Assembly: GCA_035079385.1 (NCBI GenBank) | Contig: JAVHKY010000004.1 | Coordinates: 14,229,001-14,293,000 of the forward strand | Direction of reading: 5' to 3' | DNA from: Aspidiotus rigidus | Lineage: Eukaryota > Arthropoda > Insecta > Hemiptera > Diaspididae | Length of the DNA: 64,000 bases | Shown here: positions 47,247-58,189 of the stretch, piece by piece | How the letters are laid out: each line of letters starts with the position of its first letter | How positions within the stretch are numbered: position 1 is the stretch's first letter | Made by a program: the position numbers and the translations under genes | The notes under the pieces: model-generated | Told to the model about the DNA's origin: nothing | Seen by the model: the letters and a program-made list of their open reading frames with translations, nothing else | Databases searched by the model: none

Positions 47247-48677
47247 TGTTACGCTCAGTTCATGTAATTGCTCATTACGCGTATTGTGCAAAGTTGCTGC
47301 CCATTACGCGTAATCAGCAATATTTTTCTGCACTTCTTTATGAACCGATCCGAATTGGTTCGGCTTGGTGGAAGGGATATCGTCGATGCGTCAAAACAAT
47401 CGATAAACATGCGTAAAGAATGACATAGTATGCAATTCTGCGTGCCATGCAGGCCGAAAAGGCAGGTGCACTTTTTCTTGAAATGCATCTCTATATTCTT
47501 GAGACATTTTAGGAACCATCAGTTATAAGGGTAAAAACACTCACTGAATCCGAATTTCATGGTTGCCAAGTTGAATTTTGCCTCCTTATGGCCTAAATCC
47601 AAGATGGCGGCGACTCATTTCATTTCTGTTTCAAGGTAAAACAGAAAATCGTAATTTTTTTCCCTTTTTTTTTGGAAGGGGGGAGGGGTGTTGCTGGTAT
47701 ACAGAATCGGATATTCAAACTCAACTTGAGATATAGGGATCACATACAGCAAAGATGAGGACCCAAATTTGGGTCAAATTAAGACCAAATTTCTTGGAAA
47801 TATAATGCTGGAGTGTGGGGTATTGTTTCTATGGTTTTTTGACCCGAGAAAATCAAAAACGACCACCATGAGCTTGCCTGGGAATCGAAAGTCGAGATAC
47901 TTGGGTCCTGTGGTTATGTTCTCACAAACCTTGCTTGTTTGTTATTAGTTCTTTTTCCTTTTTTCCTTCAAGAAGTCTGATTCTTTACCAATAAAGTTAT
48001 TTGAGCTACAATTTTAAATAATCCTTCTTATTTTATACAGTTCATCGTATTTCTACGGACTAATTTTGTGGTACATATGCTTTGTTTTGATAATGCAGTT
48101 GAGAGAAATCTCTGTGCTTTTAACCTGACCAATTTCCAATATCTCAAGTAGAGTTTGAAGATCCTAATCTGTATACCAGCAACCCTCCCCTCAAAAAAAA
48201 AAAAAAAAAAATTACAATCTTCTGTTTTACCTTGAAACAGAAATGAAATGAGTTTAGGCGCCATCTTGGATTTGGGCCATGAGGAGGCAAAATTTGACTT
48301 GGCAACCATGAAATTCGGATTCAGCGAGTGTTTTTTACCTCCATAACCGATGGTTGCCCAAATATCTCAAGAAATAATGTTGGGGTGAAAAAATTAGCCA
48401 TTTTCATGATTTGTCCACCAGTCTAAAAGTTGTGACAATCACGATAAACAATAGGATAAGATTTTGAATTTAGAAAGTAATGACGATTTCCTTGAGTGAT
48501 AATAGAAAGTAATTTACATTATAATGATTTTTTGAAGTTTAGTATTCCAAGTAAAATAAAAATACCATTATTTTACAACCAAATCAGCTCCTCATTGGTC
48601 AATTCCACCTGCTCATTACGCGTATATTGAGCAATTTTACTGCTCATTACGCGAAATGAGGTGAATTGAGCGTAACA
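47247..48677. mobile_element. 1.43-kb fold-back transposon with long inverted arms
   Basis: Ends TGTTACGCTCA (47247) and its inverse (48677), flanked by a possible 4-bp TSD TGTA (47243-47246, 48678-48681). Subterminal direct repeats GCTCATTACGCG(T/A)(A) occur in both arms (47273, 47308 with CCC; 48612, 48647). The inner arms pair over long distances: 47505-47760 with 48130-48360, including GAATCCGAATTTCATGGTTG, AAACAGAAAT and GTTGCTGGTATACAG. About 500-bp arms enclose a 370-bp centre. No coding capacity; a non-autonomous palindromic element. Confidence 0.78.
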
Positions 48678-48681
48678 TGTA

Positions 48682-49043
48682 TAGGCATCGAAATCATTAT
48701 TGTATGAAAAAGTGCACTCAGTGAACCAAGAGATAACAGTGAAAAAAATAACAACAAATAAGATACCCGCTTTCGATTAATAGATTAAACGATAAAGTAC
48801 GGCGGTGGATAAAGTTTTTTCTTTGGCAGTAAGTTTCTCTCCCTATTGACGTACCAGAACTTGTCCCAGTCTTTTGCATGAGTGGAGCGGAGCAATCAAG
48901 GCGCGGTATACGACTCTTTTCTGTATTTCATTCTTGTATAATAAGAGACTCGAAGTGCGTAAATCAATTACTTTCTTTTTTGGTTTTATTTTTTGAGCTC
49001 ACGAATTCGAATAATCATTTCTGTCTCGCTCGTCAACTGTCCC
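48682..49043. other. Non-coding spacer
   Basis: Nothing recognised between the fold-back element and the MITE. Confidence 0.5.
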
Positions 49044-49046
49044 TTA

Positions 49047-49208
49047 GAGCGGATTTATAGTGGCGCAGCGAACAAGCAAGCAAAGCAGAGCAGAGAAAAT
49101 ATCCTTTTGTATTTTCTCTTCTCTGTTCTGCTATGTTCCCCTCCTGCCTACGAAACGCTGTGCTGCTTTCTTTGCTTGATCAGATCAAGCGCCACTATAA
49201 ATGCGCAC
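49047..49208. mobile_element. PIF/Harbinger-type MITE
   Basis: 162 bp, 20-bp terminal repeats G(A/T)GCG(G/C)ATTTATAGTGGCGC in inverted orientation (two differences), flanked by TTA on both sides (49044-49046, 49209-49211), the 3-bp duplication typical of PIF/Harbinger. The interior is also partly palindromic (GAGAAAAT ... ATTTTCTC). Overlapping open frames are artefacts. Confidence 0.75.
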
Positions 49209-49211
49209 TTA

Positions 49212-49718
49212 ATTCTCATTCCGTTTTTGTCCTTATTCTTTACGACGCGACGCGATACGAACGCGAGTTATACGTGAAGTAGGTAGGCCTACCTTCAACA
49301 CAATATTTTCGTCTCCTACCATCATATCACTATCCCTCCTTCAAAAAAGGTCTATCGAAGACGTTGAAAAATCAGTAAAAATGTCTTTTACTTTTACAGC
49401 TGTTTTTCTGGCTCGACCTCGCATTCTCGTATCCTCCTATTCCTCTCTATCAGCGTTGGATGATGAAATAATATTCGTTATTAAGCTGGAATACACGCGT
49501 TACCTACCAACAATAGAAAGAATAAGTATAGTGGTTTGATGCGATGTATCTGTATGTTCGAAGAATACTTTTGAGTATTTAAACTCGGAGTGTCTTATAA
49601 TGTAAACCTACCTATCTTTGTGATATTTTGCAAACTGAGCTTAGGAAGGCCTATAGGCTGCTTTCGCATAAAAGAAGATATTAAAGTGACTCTACAGTTT
49701 ACATAGGTAAATAACATT
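49212..49718 (+). promoter_or_regulatory. Upstream region of the nucleotidyltransferase gene
   Basis: Should hold the promoter and leader. No TATA box placed with confidence. Contains the self-complementary AGGCCTATAGGCTG-like phrase at about 49646. Confidence 0.3.
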
Positions 49719-50618
49719 ATGGATCAAATTTTAAAACATGTTAAACTGTTGGAAAACCAACATAATATTCGTATTTTGTATTTGTGCGAATTCGGAAGTC
49801 GTGTCAAGGGCTACGGACGTGAAACTAGTGATTATGACGTTGTAGGTATCTTTGTAGACGACTCACTGGACGCGTATTGGAAACGGGAAATAATTCCAGA
49901 AAATTCCGATCATATTACCAGTTCAATGGACTTCAAAGTTGCCGTTAATAGCAACGATATTACTGATGTATTGAGTGAAAGTGTTGTTCACACAGATTTT
50001 GCGCTTTGGCATCTAACAAAAGCTCTTCGATTGCTTTTCACGAAGAAAAATTTTTCACTCGTATTGTGGTGCAAGTCATCAGTCATATATAGAGAGGCGG
50101 AAGAATTTATTCAGTTTCGCGAATTTTTACACGATAAAGTGCGAACAATTCAGATTCACCCGTCAGCGATGTACGGATGGGCCAAAAATGCGTGTCAACA
50201 ATGTTCAGTGCAACTTCTTAACCATGACAAAAATTTACTCAGGAAGGCATTCAAGTCCATTCTTGTAGCGTGGTACCAACTATTAATGATGTTGTTGGTG
50301 ATAGAATCTAACACGGTCGACACTTTAGATGTGTTTGCCGAGTTCCGCGACAAAAAAGATACGGTTTTAAAGAAATGGATCAAATTTATTCCTGCAGATA
50401 AGTTGGAAAAATTACTTGAAATTAGAAAATTACGGGAGTCAGACGAAAACGTTGATGAGCCTTCGCAGAAATTGATAAAAGAATTGTTGGATGCCGCTCA
50501 AAATCTTCTTAGACGTATGGAGTTCAAACGTTTCGAGAATACTGGCCTTACATTTGACGAATGTTGGAAGGAAAAAGTAAAAGGTCTAATTCACGCTGGT
50601 CTTAAAACTTCGAATTGA
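49719..50618 (+). CDS. RlaP/YcgL-type nucleotidyltransferase (pol-beta fold)
   Basis: 299 aa, one exon. Motif G26-S27-R-V-K-G-Y-G-x-x-x-S-D38-Y-D40-V is the GS...DxD metal-binding signature of the polymerase-beta nucleotidyltransferase fold. After it come D93 in TDFALWHLTKALRLL (probable third carboxylate) and LVLWCKSSVIYRE, which match the bacterial COG3541/PF10127 family (RlaP in RNA-repair operons, YcgL) in order and spacing. The C-terminal half is helical (ALR/KAL-rich). The family is presumed to add nucleotides to RNA or another acceptor; substrate unknown. In bacteria it often neighbours rtcB; here there is no such neighbour. Lack of introns beside intron-rich genes, and the bacterial affinity, raise the possibility of horizontal transfer. 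Codon use looks like that of the host, so any transfer is not recent. Confidence 0.85.
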   Translation: MDQILKHVKLLENQHNIRILYLCEFGSRVKGYGRETSDYDVVGIFVDDSLDAYWKREIIPENSDHITSSMDFKVAVNSNDITDVLSESVVHTDFALWHLTKALRLLFTKKNFSLVLWCKSSVIYREAEEFIQFREFLHDKVRTIQIHPSAMYGWAKNACQQCSVQLLNHDKNLLRKAFKSILVAWYQLLMMLLVIESNTVDTLDVFAEFRDKKDTVLKKWIKFIPADKLEKLLEIRKLRESDENVDEPSQKLIKELLDAAQNLLRRMEFKRFENTGLTFDECWKEKVKGLIHAGLKTSN

Positions 50619-52479
50619 GCTTTGATAGGCCTAGAAATAATTTTCTATTAACGATCTTTCTATATATTTTTATGTCTAGTCGTAAAATACGATGTAAATG
50701 AGAAAACTTCTTTCTTTACACTCTGCAATATATAATTGAACTGCAGAGTGTTCGACACTTCTAATAAGCTCATTTTCATTCAACGCTGATCAGGTACTCA
50801 ATGATAAAGGAATTTTTATCATGTAATTTTTGTCACTTTCCGCTGAATCAGAAAATTTAGTAGGCTATTTGTATTTTTTTTCCCCAAGTTAATCACAATC
50901 ATTCAGTCATTTTTAGCAGTGTTGCAAATAATTCATAAAAAATTATTATCGAAAATCGTTCTTCAATTTATTATAAGTTTGCAGTTTAAAAAAAAATACG
51001 ATTAAAATAAATAATTGTCTCACGAATAGGTGGGGCGAAGGTCACAAAAAAATATTAAACTATTTTCCTTTATCTATTTTTGAGTTTTTTTTTCTTTCTT
51101 TTGTTAATGAGTTCTTTTATTTAGAATTCAAGGCTTGATGTACCAAGTTGGATTAGGTCTTTATTTGCTCATCCGGGGTGTATTCTTCAGTATCTTTCAC
51201 ATTTATAATTCAGCCTCAAAAAATGTACATTGATTGGAATATATAATTGAACAAGATGTGGAATCGAGGGAATATATTTGTAGTCCTAGGTACCCGTTGA
51301 CGATATCTGAAAAAAAAAAAAACGAAGTAAGTTTAAGCGTAAGTTTCATTTGAATTAAATATAAGGTAGAAAATAAGCCTCCTCTACCTATCTACGTTAT
51401 TGTACCACGACTGAATTATAATAATTAATTCCTCATAGAAAGTTCCTGATAAACTCGCACGAATATATTATGGATCACGATGGAAGGAATAATATTTTAA
51501 ATTTTAATCAGTTCTAACTTCTTACTTTCTTTTTCCGTCTGGTCTAGTAGTTATTTGAGTAGGTACTCATATTATGCATCAGTCTGATTCTGCTGACGGG
51601 ACAGAAGAAATTATTGAAGAATTTAGTCACCTTTATAGTTTAAATCGGCAGTTCTTATATGTAAATAGTATACCTTATTACAAATTTATAACCACAGCCC
51701 ACACCTTCTCTTTCAATTATATTTTGAGCGACATTACGTCTTTAATTTCCATAATTCTCTCGTATCCATAAAAAAAAAAAAAAAAAAAATGTTTGTATCA
51801 GTCAACTTACATACACCAGAATCAAAACCACACGAGGAGGTATTGGTAAAAAGAGCGTCCGTGCCATAATCAATGTATTTCTCATGGGACGTGAGAAGAC
51901 GCTTCAGACAGACACCCGCTCTACAGATACCTCCTCTCCTCACATTACAGGGTACTTTACATAATAGGCCTGTGTATACCTATACGTAGTCAAATGATGT
52001 TTGCGGCAAATGTATCAGGAGATAACACAGAAAGGCTGAAGGTAAATTAGATGCCAATATTATATGCTGATAGAATAAGCGATATGACTGTCAGAGAATG
52101 AATTTTCGAGATTACAATCACTAACCAGTCACCGGATTTCTACAAAATGAGTTGTTTCATCATGATTCATGGTACAATATTCGTCAGTGAGATTTATTTC
52201 ATGATTCAAGTAATGATTTGAGAACAAAATATTGAAAATACAACGTGGTATTGAAAATTATTGTATTCTGTATAAGTATACTTATACTGAAATAATACTT
52301 ATTTATTATAGGTAATTATTTAAAATAAATTTCGATGAAAAATTTCGTTGTTACATCTCGCTAAATTAAATTGACATATCTGCACAACAACAATCAATAA
52401 AATGAGATTATTTTAGCTCATAAAAAACACTGTCATGAGTCTTATGCTTGACTCTTCTGATCTTTGTTTTGCAGATACG
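50619..52479. other. Intergenic sequence
   Basis: AT-rich. AATAAA-type signals near 51007 may end the nucleotidyltransferase transcript. A run of about 20 A at 51771-51789 follows a 65-codon frame (51574) of no recognisable family. No gene supported. Confidence 0.45.
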
Positions 52480-52505
52480 TACGTCAATTCAACTTTTAAC
52501 GGCAG
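52480..52505 (+). promoter_or_regulatory. Upstream motif shared with 58144-58169
   Basis: TACGTCAATTCAACTTT, four bases, then GGCAG or its variant. It stands about 300 bp before the first coding exon of the eIF4G-like gene; near-identical copies stand about 470 bp before the exon at 58629 and, inverted, at 58037-58062. May be a transposon end or a promoter element. CRE-like TGACGTCA is nearby at about 52592. Confidence 0.4.
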
Positions 52506-52785
52506 AATGATGCAACTTGCAACATCCTGACGTATGGGTAGTACGTCACGACTCACGTAATTTTCATATACGTCATTCCAAATCTGACCTCTGACGTCAC
52601 GGATAAATAAGAAACAGCTGATTCATTGTAAGAGCTAGCAACGCTCTTAGGTATGAATCTACGACCGTCTGATAAAAACAATCATGTCGGTGGGTTGGAA
52701 TCGGAGACAGAAATCCGTCTCAAAATTCATCAACTCAATGAAGCAACCTCAATATCTATGACATTGCGGAATTGCTCTGGCTACG

Positions 52786-55268
52786 ATGGTGTTTAATGTA
52801 TACGGTGAGTTTTCTAATAGAATAAATTTCAAATCCTTGTCCTGCGAAAGGCCGGCCATTCTTGTGTGCCATTTATTCAGATGAAATTCATCAGTTCATC
52901 ACAATGTACATAATTGCGTTCAATGGTGATCACTATTCTTCTAGTGGCAGGTAATGGTCAAGGAGGAGCCTCAAATGATACTGATGAAATTTGGAGACCA
53001 GTTCGTTTTCATACGCTCAATGAGTCGGTCAATGAGGACGATCGAAGGATCAATGTAAGAAGAGCGAAATTTTTTGAACTCATCAAAAGATAACACACTG
53101 AAATGAAAATTATTTTGGTTTATTCTATTTATAAAGGAATTCCTTCGAATACTTCGTAGTTTATTAAATAAACTGTCGCCGGCAAATTTTTGTAAAATTG
53201 TGGATAAATTCAAATCGTTGATTCTCGAGAATTCTGGATTTCTTGATCAAGCTGCCGCATTCTTGGTTGAAAAAGTCAGTCGTGTCTCTTATTGTTTTTA
53301 TCTGTCCAATTTATTTGTAGTTTATGCAATCGGTTGATCGATTATTTTATTTCATTTTAGGCGATTACAGAGCCTCTCTTTTCCAAATGGTATGTCGAAT
53401 TGTTATGCTCAGTCTCCGGTGGGTTAGCTGTTGATGATATTCAAGAATCCATTCCATACCGTATCCGCATGTTGTTTGTTGAAAATCTTATCTCGGTCTT
53501 CGACGACCTCAAAATCCGAGAGACCAATGTACCCAATTTTGCAATACCAATGGTTCGTAAGTTTTATTCATCGTCAGTACATTCACTTCTTTCATATGTA
53601 GCGAAGTTTTACTCTCGTTGCAGACAGGAGAAACCGAACTACTGGTACAACTCAATGAGACTGAATTCAAATTCCGGAGGAAATTTGTTGGTGTTGGAAG
53701 GTAAACTAGATCAATATTATAGGTTACTCGTTGGATATTCTAACCTAATTTTTTTCTTATGCTGTGTGAAGGGTCATTGCCGAGTCTTTCATCCTAGGTA
53801 TTCTATCACTCAGTACTTTGAACGAATGTATCGAAATTTTGCTCGTATCGCCTGTAGAAACCTCGTTGAAGTGTCTCTGTAAATTATTGACAACCGTAGG
53901 AAAATTCTTTGAATTTCACTTGGTTAGTGATTCACATCTGAGGATAAAGAATGTTCACTTCCGTATATTAAGCACGTTTATATTTTGTTAGGATGATGCT
54001 GAAATAAACGAATACTTCGTTGCTATCAATGGAATATTAGAAAATGACAAATTATCTTCGAAGTCTCGTTTTATCTTGCTGGATATTCTTGAGTATAGGA
54101 CAAATTCATGGACTTCAAGAACAGTATTAAAAAATCTCAACTCCGTCGGTAAGTGTTCCCGATTTGTCACTGTAGTGTGCATAGAAATTATTTTTAAATC
54201 GTATGTATTCAATTTCTAGAACAACTTTTAAACGCCTTATCGGAGTTGTGTGCGAGAAAGGACGATACTATTTCGGTCAAGTCTTCTGAATCAGATTTTT
54301 CCATTGAAATACAGGAGGCGCAACTAATCAACAACTTGCTAAATAAATTTACTCATTGCCCACGGAATTTAGCGGTAATTTCTAAATTTTTTTGAAGCTT
54401 ATATCGAGTGAAAAATGGTTGGAAAATAAATAATGTTTTATAAATGTCCTCCGCAGGGTGTTTTGAGCATATTCAATGAGTTGACTGCTCCGGAAAAAAC
54501 GAAATTAGTGAAACTTTTGATTATGTGCGTTACTAAAGGCGATATTTATTCAAATGATTGTGGAAGATTATTTTCCGTTTTAGTTCAAAGCAAGAAATTG
54601 TTTATTTACGATATAATTCTCGGGTACGTTATTTTTCTATTACATTCACGCTGTCGAGTTGGTTAAGACTTTTGAGTCCATGATTTATTTCAGTATTAAA
54701 ACTGTGATTCACGGCTATCGTAAGAATGCCATATTTGCGGACCAATACGTGTTGATTCGATTAAAAGAGATTTTTGGTAAGTAAATAACGACGAAGAAAT
54801 ATTTCCCCAATTGTAATTCTTTTTATTTTGTATGGCCATTGATTTTACCTAGAGCCCTTATTGGTGGATCAAGTATTTTCGTTGGGCGATCTCGAATGTG
54901 ACAGCGATATTAAACTGGCTAAGAAAAATAAATTTCTTAAAGAAAAACAATCGGTTTGTAGAAAATGACAGCTTTTGTTCTCGAGATTTTCTTTCCGTTC
55001 GGTTCAAAACCCTCGTCATGTTTATTTTGTACAGAAGGAAAAGTCAAAAATCGAGTCTAAAGAATCAAAATTATCGTGGCGTAGGGGTCCAATAATCAAA
55101 CGGGACGCTACGAAAATATTAACTGAGAATGAGAACAAAGACGAAGATGAATCAAATGATAAAGATAGCGAAAAAAATAATGACGAGGTGAGTACAGAAT
55201 CTCGTCGTAGTTTAGAAAACAGTATTTTACACTTGTTATGTTGTGTTTCTTTGTATTCTCAGACGTGA
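52786..55268 (+). CDS. Divergent eIF4G-family protein (MIF4G plus MA3-like region)
   Basis: Thirteen exons with agreeing phases: 52786-52804, 52951-53054, 53137-53274, 53361-53528 (or to 53552), 53624-53700, 53772-53922, 53992-54148, 54220-54374, 54457-54623, 54694-54776, 54853-54953, 55035-55187, 55263-55268. Product 492 (or 500) aa, starting MVFNVYGNGQGG. MIF4G, about residues 40-285, shows FLRILRSLLNKLSPANF, ECIEIL, SLKCLCKLLTTVGKFF and SRFILLDILEYRTNSW, each matching eIF4G consensus (LNKLTPEKF, ESLECLCKLLTTIGK, RIRFMLQD). A second helical block (about 310-430, QEAQLINNLLNKFTHCPRNL onward) is MA3-like. The tail is Lys/Glu/Asp-rich. PABP- and eIF4E-binding regions of full eIF4G are absent. 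Likely a translation-initiation scaffold or regulator; 5' exons may have been missed. Confidence 0.78.
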
Positions 55269-55378
55269 TTCTATCGACGGCCATCTTATGATTTTCGTTG
55301 GACTTATCCTTAGACCTACCACGTCTTTTACGCTCTTGTGAAGACGGAAATAAGAAATATTTTATGTATTCCAATTTT

Positions 55379-55384
55379 AATAAA
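55379..55384 (+). promoter_or_regulatory. Polyadenylation signal AATAAA of the eIF4G-like gene
   Basis: About 110 bp after the stop codon at 55266-55268, on the same strand. Confidence 0.55.
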
Positions 55385-56600
55385 ATGACTTATTTACCAT
55401 AATTTTACATATGTGCTCTGAGTTTTTCGTTCTTGTATCACGATATATTTATTCTTTCTTACCGATTGAATATTTCGGTCAGTTGTCTGTATTTGGCGAA
55501 GCTTTATCGTTCTTTCAGTGTGATTGCAAACGCGAACTTATATATACGAAAACATCAAACCTACGGAGTAAAGTATTTTCGCGGAGCAGCTCATTAATGA
55601 ACCGTGATGAATTTCATGCGGCATATTATTAGTGCTTCGGATGAGACGTTGTTTGTCAAGTTATAGACATTATTTAACAGGATTCTTCTGTATGGGATGT
55701 ATCATTGATAAATTCATGTCCTTTATCTTTATTCATTTGGAAACCAAATATATCTCCAGAACAAGACTGACTCGTCATGCGCCTCTGTATCCGGGTCTCT
55801 TACTTTTCTTTTTCTAATCAACTGTTATGTGACGGAAATTTATTTTTTTATTTTTTTCAAAAAATCTAATTGCTCCTTTTCTTACCAAGATGTAAAGCTC
55901 AAGAGATCTAGAATTTTTCTATGTCAAGATCTGGAAACAAAGAGATCCACATCTTTGTTCTACTGAAATCTTGATTTGGAGAGACTCAATTCATACGGTA
56001 GGTACGTATATATTACCATTATATTGAAGAAACTTTTTCGACGACAGAACAAAAATTTGAAAAATGCTATGCAAAAATATAAAACTCACCAGGACCGTAG
56101 ACAAATTCGAAAATGCTACGCAAAAATAAAATCATGGGTGACGTAGAATTCATCATCAATATTGATGTTCAAAGACTATCTTGGTCACTCTTGACCAAGA
56201 CTGTACGAGAAATAAAATTTGCCAGGTAAAAATCAAATCTCAATCGACAGAGAATATTTATCTTCAGTGACGTCACAACACATTTTTCCGGTGAGAACTT
56301 TTTTTTTTTCATTTTTTCTGGCGATTGCATAAAGGCTCCCCAAAAGAGAGAGGAGGAGAAGGATAATGATTGTTTTTTTTTTTTTTCGTTTTCAAATTTT
56401 TAGTTGAGGCGAAAAATTTTGCGGTAAAATTGGCTTGTTCGCAATAAAGTAGTCATGAAATATGTTTGGAATAAATAATTGTAGGTAATAAATACAATTT
56501 TTGGTAGGGATTTGAAAGTCAACAATTAATTCGTTATAACAACATTATTATTTCGAGCAAATACCACAACGCGTACAAGTTTATCCACTCATTCTTCTCG
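55385..56600. other. Intergenic sequence with a dispersed repeat
   Basis: Contains the repeat at 55762-55985 and T-rich tracts; otherwise nothing recognised. Confidence 0.45.
55762..55985 (+). repeat. Dispersed repeat, copy 2
   Basis: Partner of 21899-22210 (see there), same strand, diverged, 34 kb away. Confidence 0.5.
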
Positions 56601-56607
56601 TCTTACT

Positions 56608-57153
56608 TGTATCTGTTTTGGAGCTGACAATAAGGAAACAACAGGTGGTTGTTGTAGATTGAAGTAATTCATTCTCATGCGTATTTGATAATTACCAGGA
56701 GATAATTAAATAGAAGACAGCAAGGTACGCTGTTATCTCGTTTAGTCTGCATAATTGCGACATTGATTTATTCAACTCCTCGAATAATTTATTCAACTCC
56801 TCGAATGATTTTTTCAACTCCTCGGATAATTTATTCATCTCCTCCGATGATTTTTTCAAATCCTCTGATAATTTCCCTGGTATACCATTGCGTTTTTCTT
56901 TTACTGAAATGATAAAGAGGAGCTATAATTAATTTATCCCATTCACCCCTCACAACCGATGTGGGCCGCTATGATAAAATGTAGTATTATATCATTAAGT
57001 CGGACGGTTATCTCATTTTACACAAAATGCTCAATTAAATTAATATCGCACAAATGAGATTACCATGCGTATGCCTGATGACGGAGATTGTTTCTGAGAA
57101 CTTTTATGAGGTTCATTTTCATTAATAACGACATTGCCCTCCTGGTCTGTCAT
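56608..57153 (-). CDS. Candidate small coiled-coil gene, partial model
   Basis: Minus strand. Exon 1 (57153-57064): ATG then 30 codons (MTDQEGNVVINENEP...), donor ATG|GTAATC. Exon 2 (56922-56696): acceptor TTATAG, in phase, encoding LLFIISVKEKRNGIPG, then an 8-residue repeat with units SEDLKKSS, EEMNKLS, EELKKSF, EELNKLF, EELNKSM, then a hydrophobic end (ITAYLAVFYLIIS), donor CTG|GTAATT. A 17-bp micro-exon with strong borders (TTGTCAG ... GTAAGA) may follow at 56624-56608; later exons were not found. The repeat predicts a coiled coil. No known family recognised. Support is an open, phase-consistent frame through a 24-bp DNA repeat in which substitutions never create a stop. Confidence 0.42.
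56765..56870 (-). repeat. 24-bp tandem repeat within the coiled-coil exon
   Basis: Four to five copies of TTATTCAACTCCTCGAATAA (plus-strand sense) with scattered changes. Eight-codon period on the minus strand. Confidence 0.8.
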
Positions 57154-57585
57154 TAAAACGACTTAAGGAAACTGATAAGGAACAAAGTGGTTCTAAGTTT
57201 TACACAATCCTACAAAAATTTTATTATCATGTCTATGTCCCAATGTTGCTCCGCAGTATCGCAGCTGAAGTCACAACTCTGGTTTTGCGCCTGTCTCAAG
57301 GATCTCAAACTCGAACGACTTATCAACGTTCTGGAGAAAAAGGTTTACTGAGCTCTAATGCATGTGAATTTCAGGAATAAGGTCCTCACGAAGGGAAAGA
57401 AATCTCAAATCTCGCTATCACACGACCAGGTAGTACTTCTGCAGTCTTGTCTGATGTAAGTATTTAAATTCAGCAGTAAAATACCTATTATAATTTCCTC
57501 AATTTCTTCCTTGTCAATTTGTCATAGAAAGAAAAGTTTTCTCTTTATCGTTGTCTTGTCTTGTAGATAGGCACGGCCTACTTTA
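57154..57585. other. Unresolved sequence upstream of the coiled-coil gene
   Basis: Probably the promoter and leader of the minus-strand gene. On the plus strand, an open stretch at 57223-57345 and a splice-bordered stretch at 57385-57456 (ending GTAAGT) look exon-like, but they do not join in frame. Confidence 0.35.
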
Positions 57586-57960
57586 TATAAGGCCGGAATG
57601 TAGCGAAGTCACAACGTCGCACTCTAAAATCAGTGGATACAGGTTTACATGGACGCTTATGGGAAAAAACGAAAAAATTCAAGTATTTTGATTCGCACGC
57701 TAATAAAACGCGGTTTTCGGAAAAAACGAAGAGAATATAACTTGAAGAGCAAACGATTTTCTGTTTTTTAAGCCCAATTTTAGTAAAATTGGTGCAGTAC
57801 AAGTGCAGTTATCATCGTTTGAAAATTAAAAATCAGATAGGAGACGAAGTGCGGTACACGTACACCGGTTATACCGCACCGATGAACATGAACCGCCCCG
57901 AAACATCACTGATAAGAATCCACTGCGCGCTGTTGTCATTTTCTGCATTCCGGCCTTATA
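57586..57960. mobile_element. Probable MITE-like inverted-repeat element
   Basis: TATAAGGCCGGAATG (57586-57600) and its perfect inverse (57946-57960), with the next bases (TAG versus CAG) also similar. About 375 bp, no coding capacity supported. No TSD identified, and the right end runs straight into the hairpin below. Confidence 0.45.
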
Positions 57961-58011
57961 CCATTGACTATACATACTTTTGCTTACGAAGTATGTATAG
58001 TCAATGGTATA
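57957..58011. repeat. Perfect 23-bp hairpin
   Basis: TATACCATTGACTATACATA plus CTT (57957-57979) and its exact inverse (57989-58011), separated by nine bases. It makes similar peptides appear on both strands. Confidence 0.85.
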
Positions 58012-58036
58012 ACATACACGCAGCGCTGCTAGCACT

Positions 58037-58169
58037 CTGCCGTACAAAATTGAATTGACGTACATGTAGAGAATGAATACGAGGAAAAAAGGTTATGGGC
58101 GTGTTAGATATAGCCTCTTTTTCTCGTATTTGTTATTTGCATATACGTCAATTCAACTTTGTATGGCAG
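58037..58169. repeat. Inverted repeat around the TACGTCAATTCAA motif
   Basis: Left arm 58037-58062 and right arm 58144-58169 are inverted copies with a few differences; similarity continues outward (AGCAGCGCTG, CAGCGCTGCT). The loop also pairs (ATACGAGGAAAA with TTTTCTCGTAT). MITE-like palindrome of about 170 bp. Confidence 0.6.
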
Positions 58170-58189
58170 CGCTGCTCTGTTTATAATAG

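Noticed and set aside
57223..57456. Plus-strand exons with a helical peptide
   Set aside because: Frames conflict across the only plausible intron; a minus-strand gene starts next to it.
57789..58065. Open frames on both strands
   Set aside because: Their shared peptide comes from the perfect hairpin.
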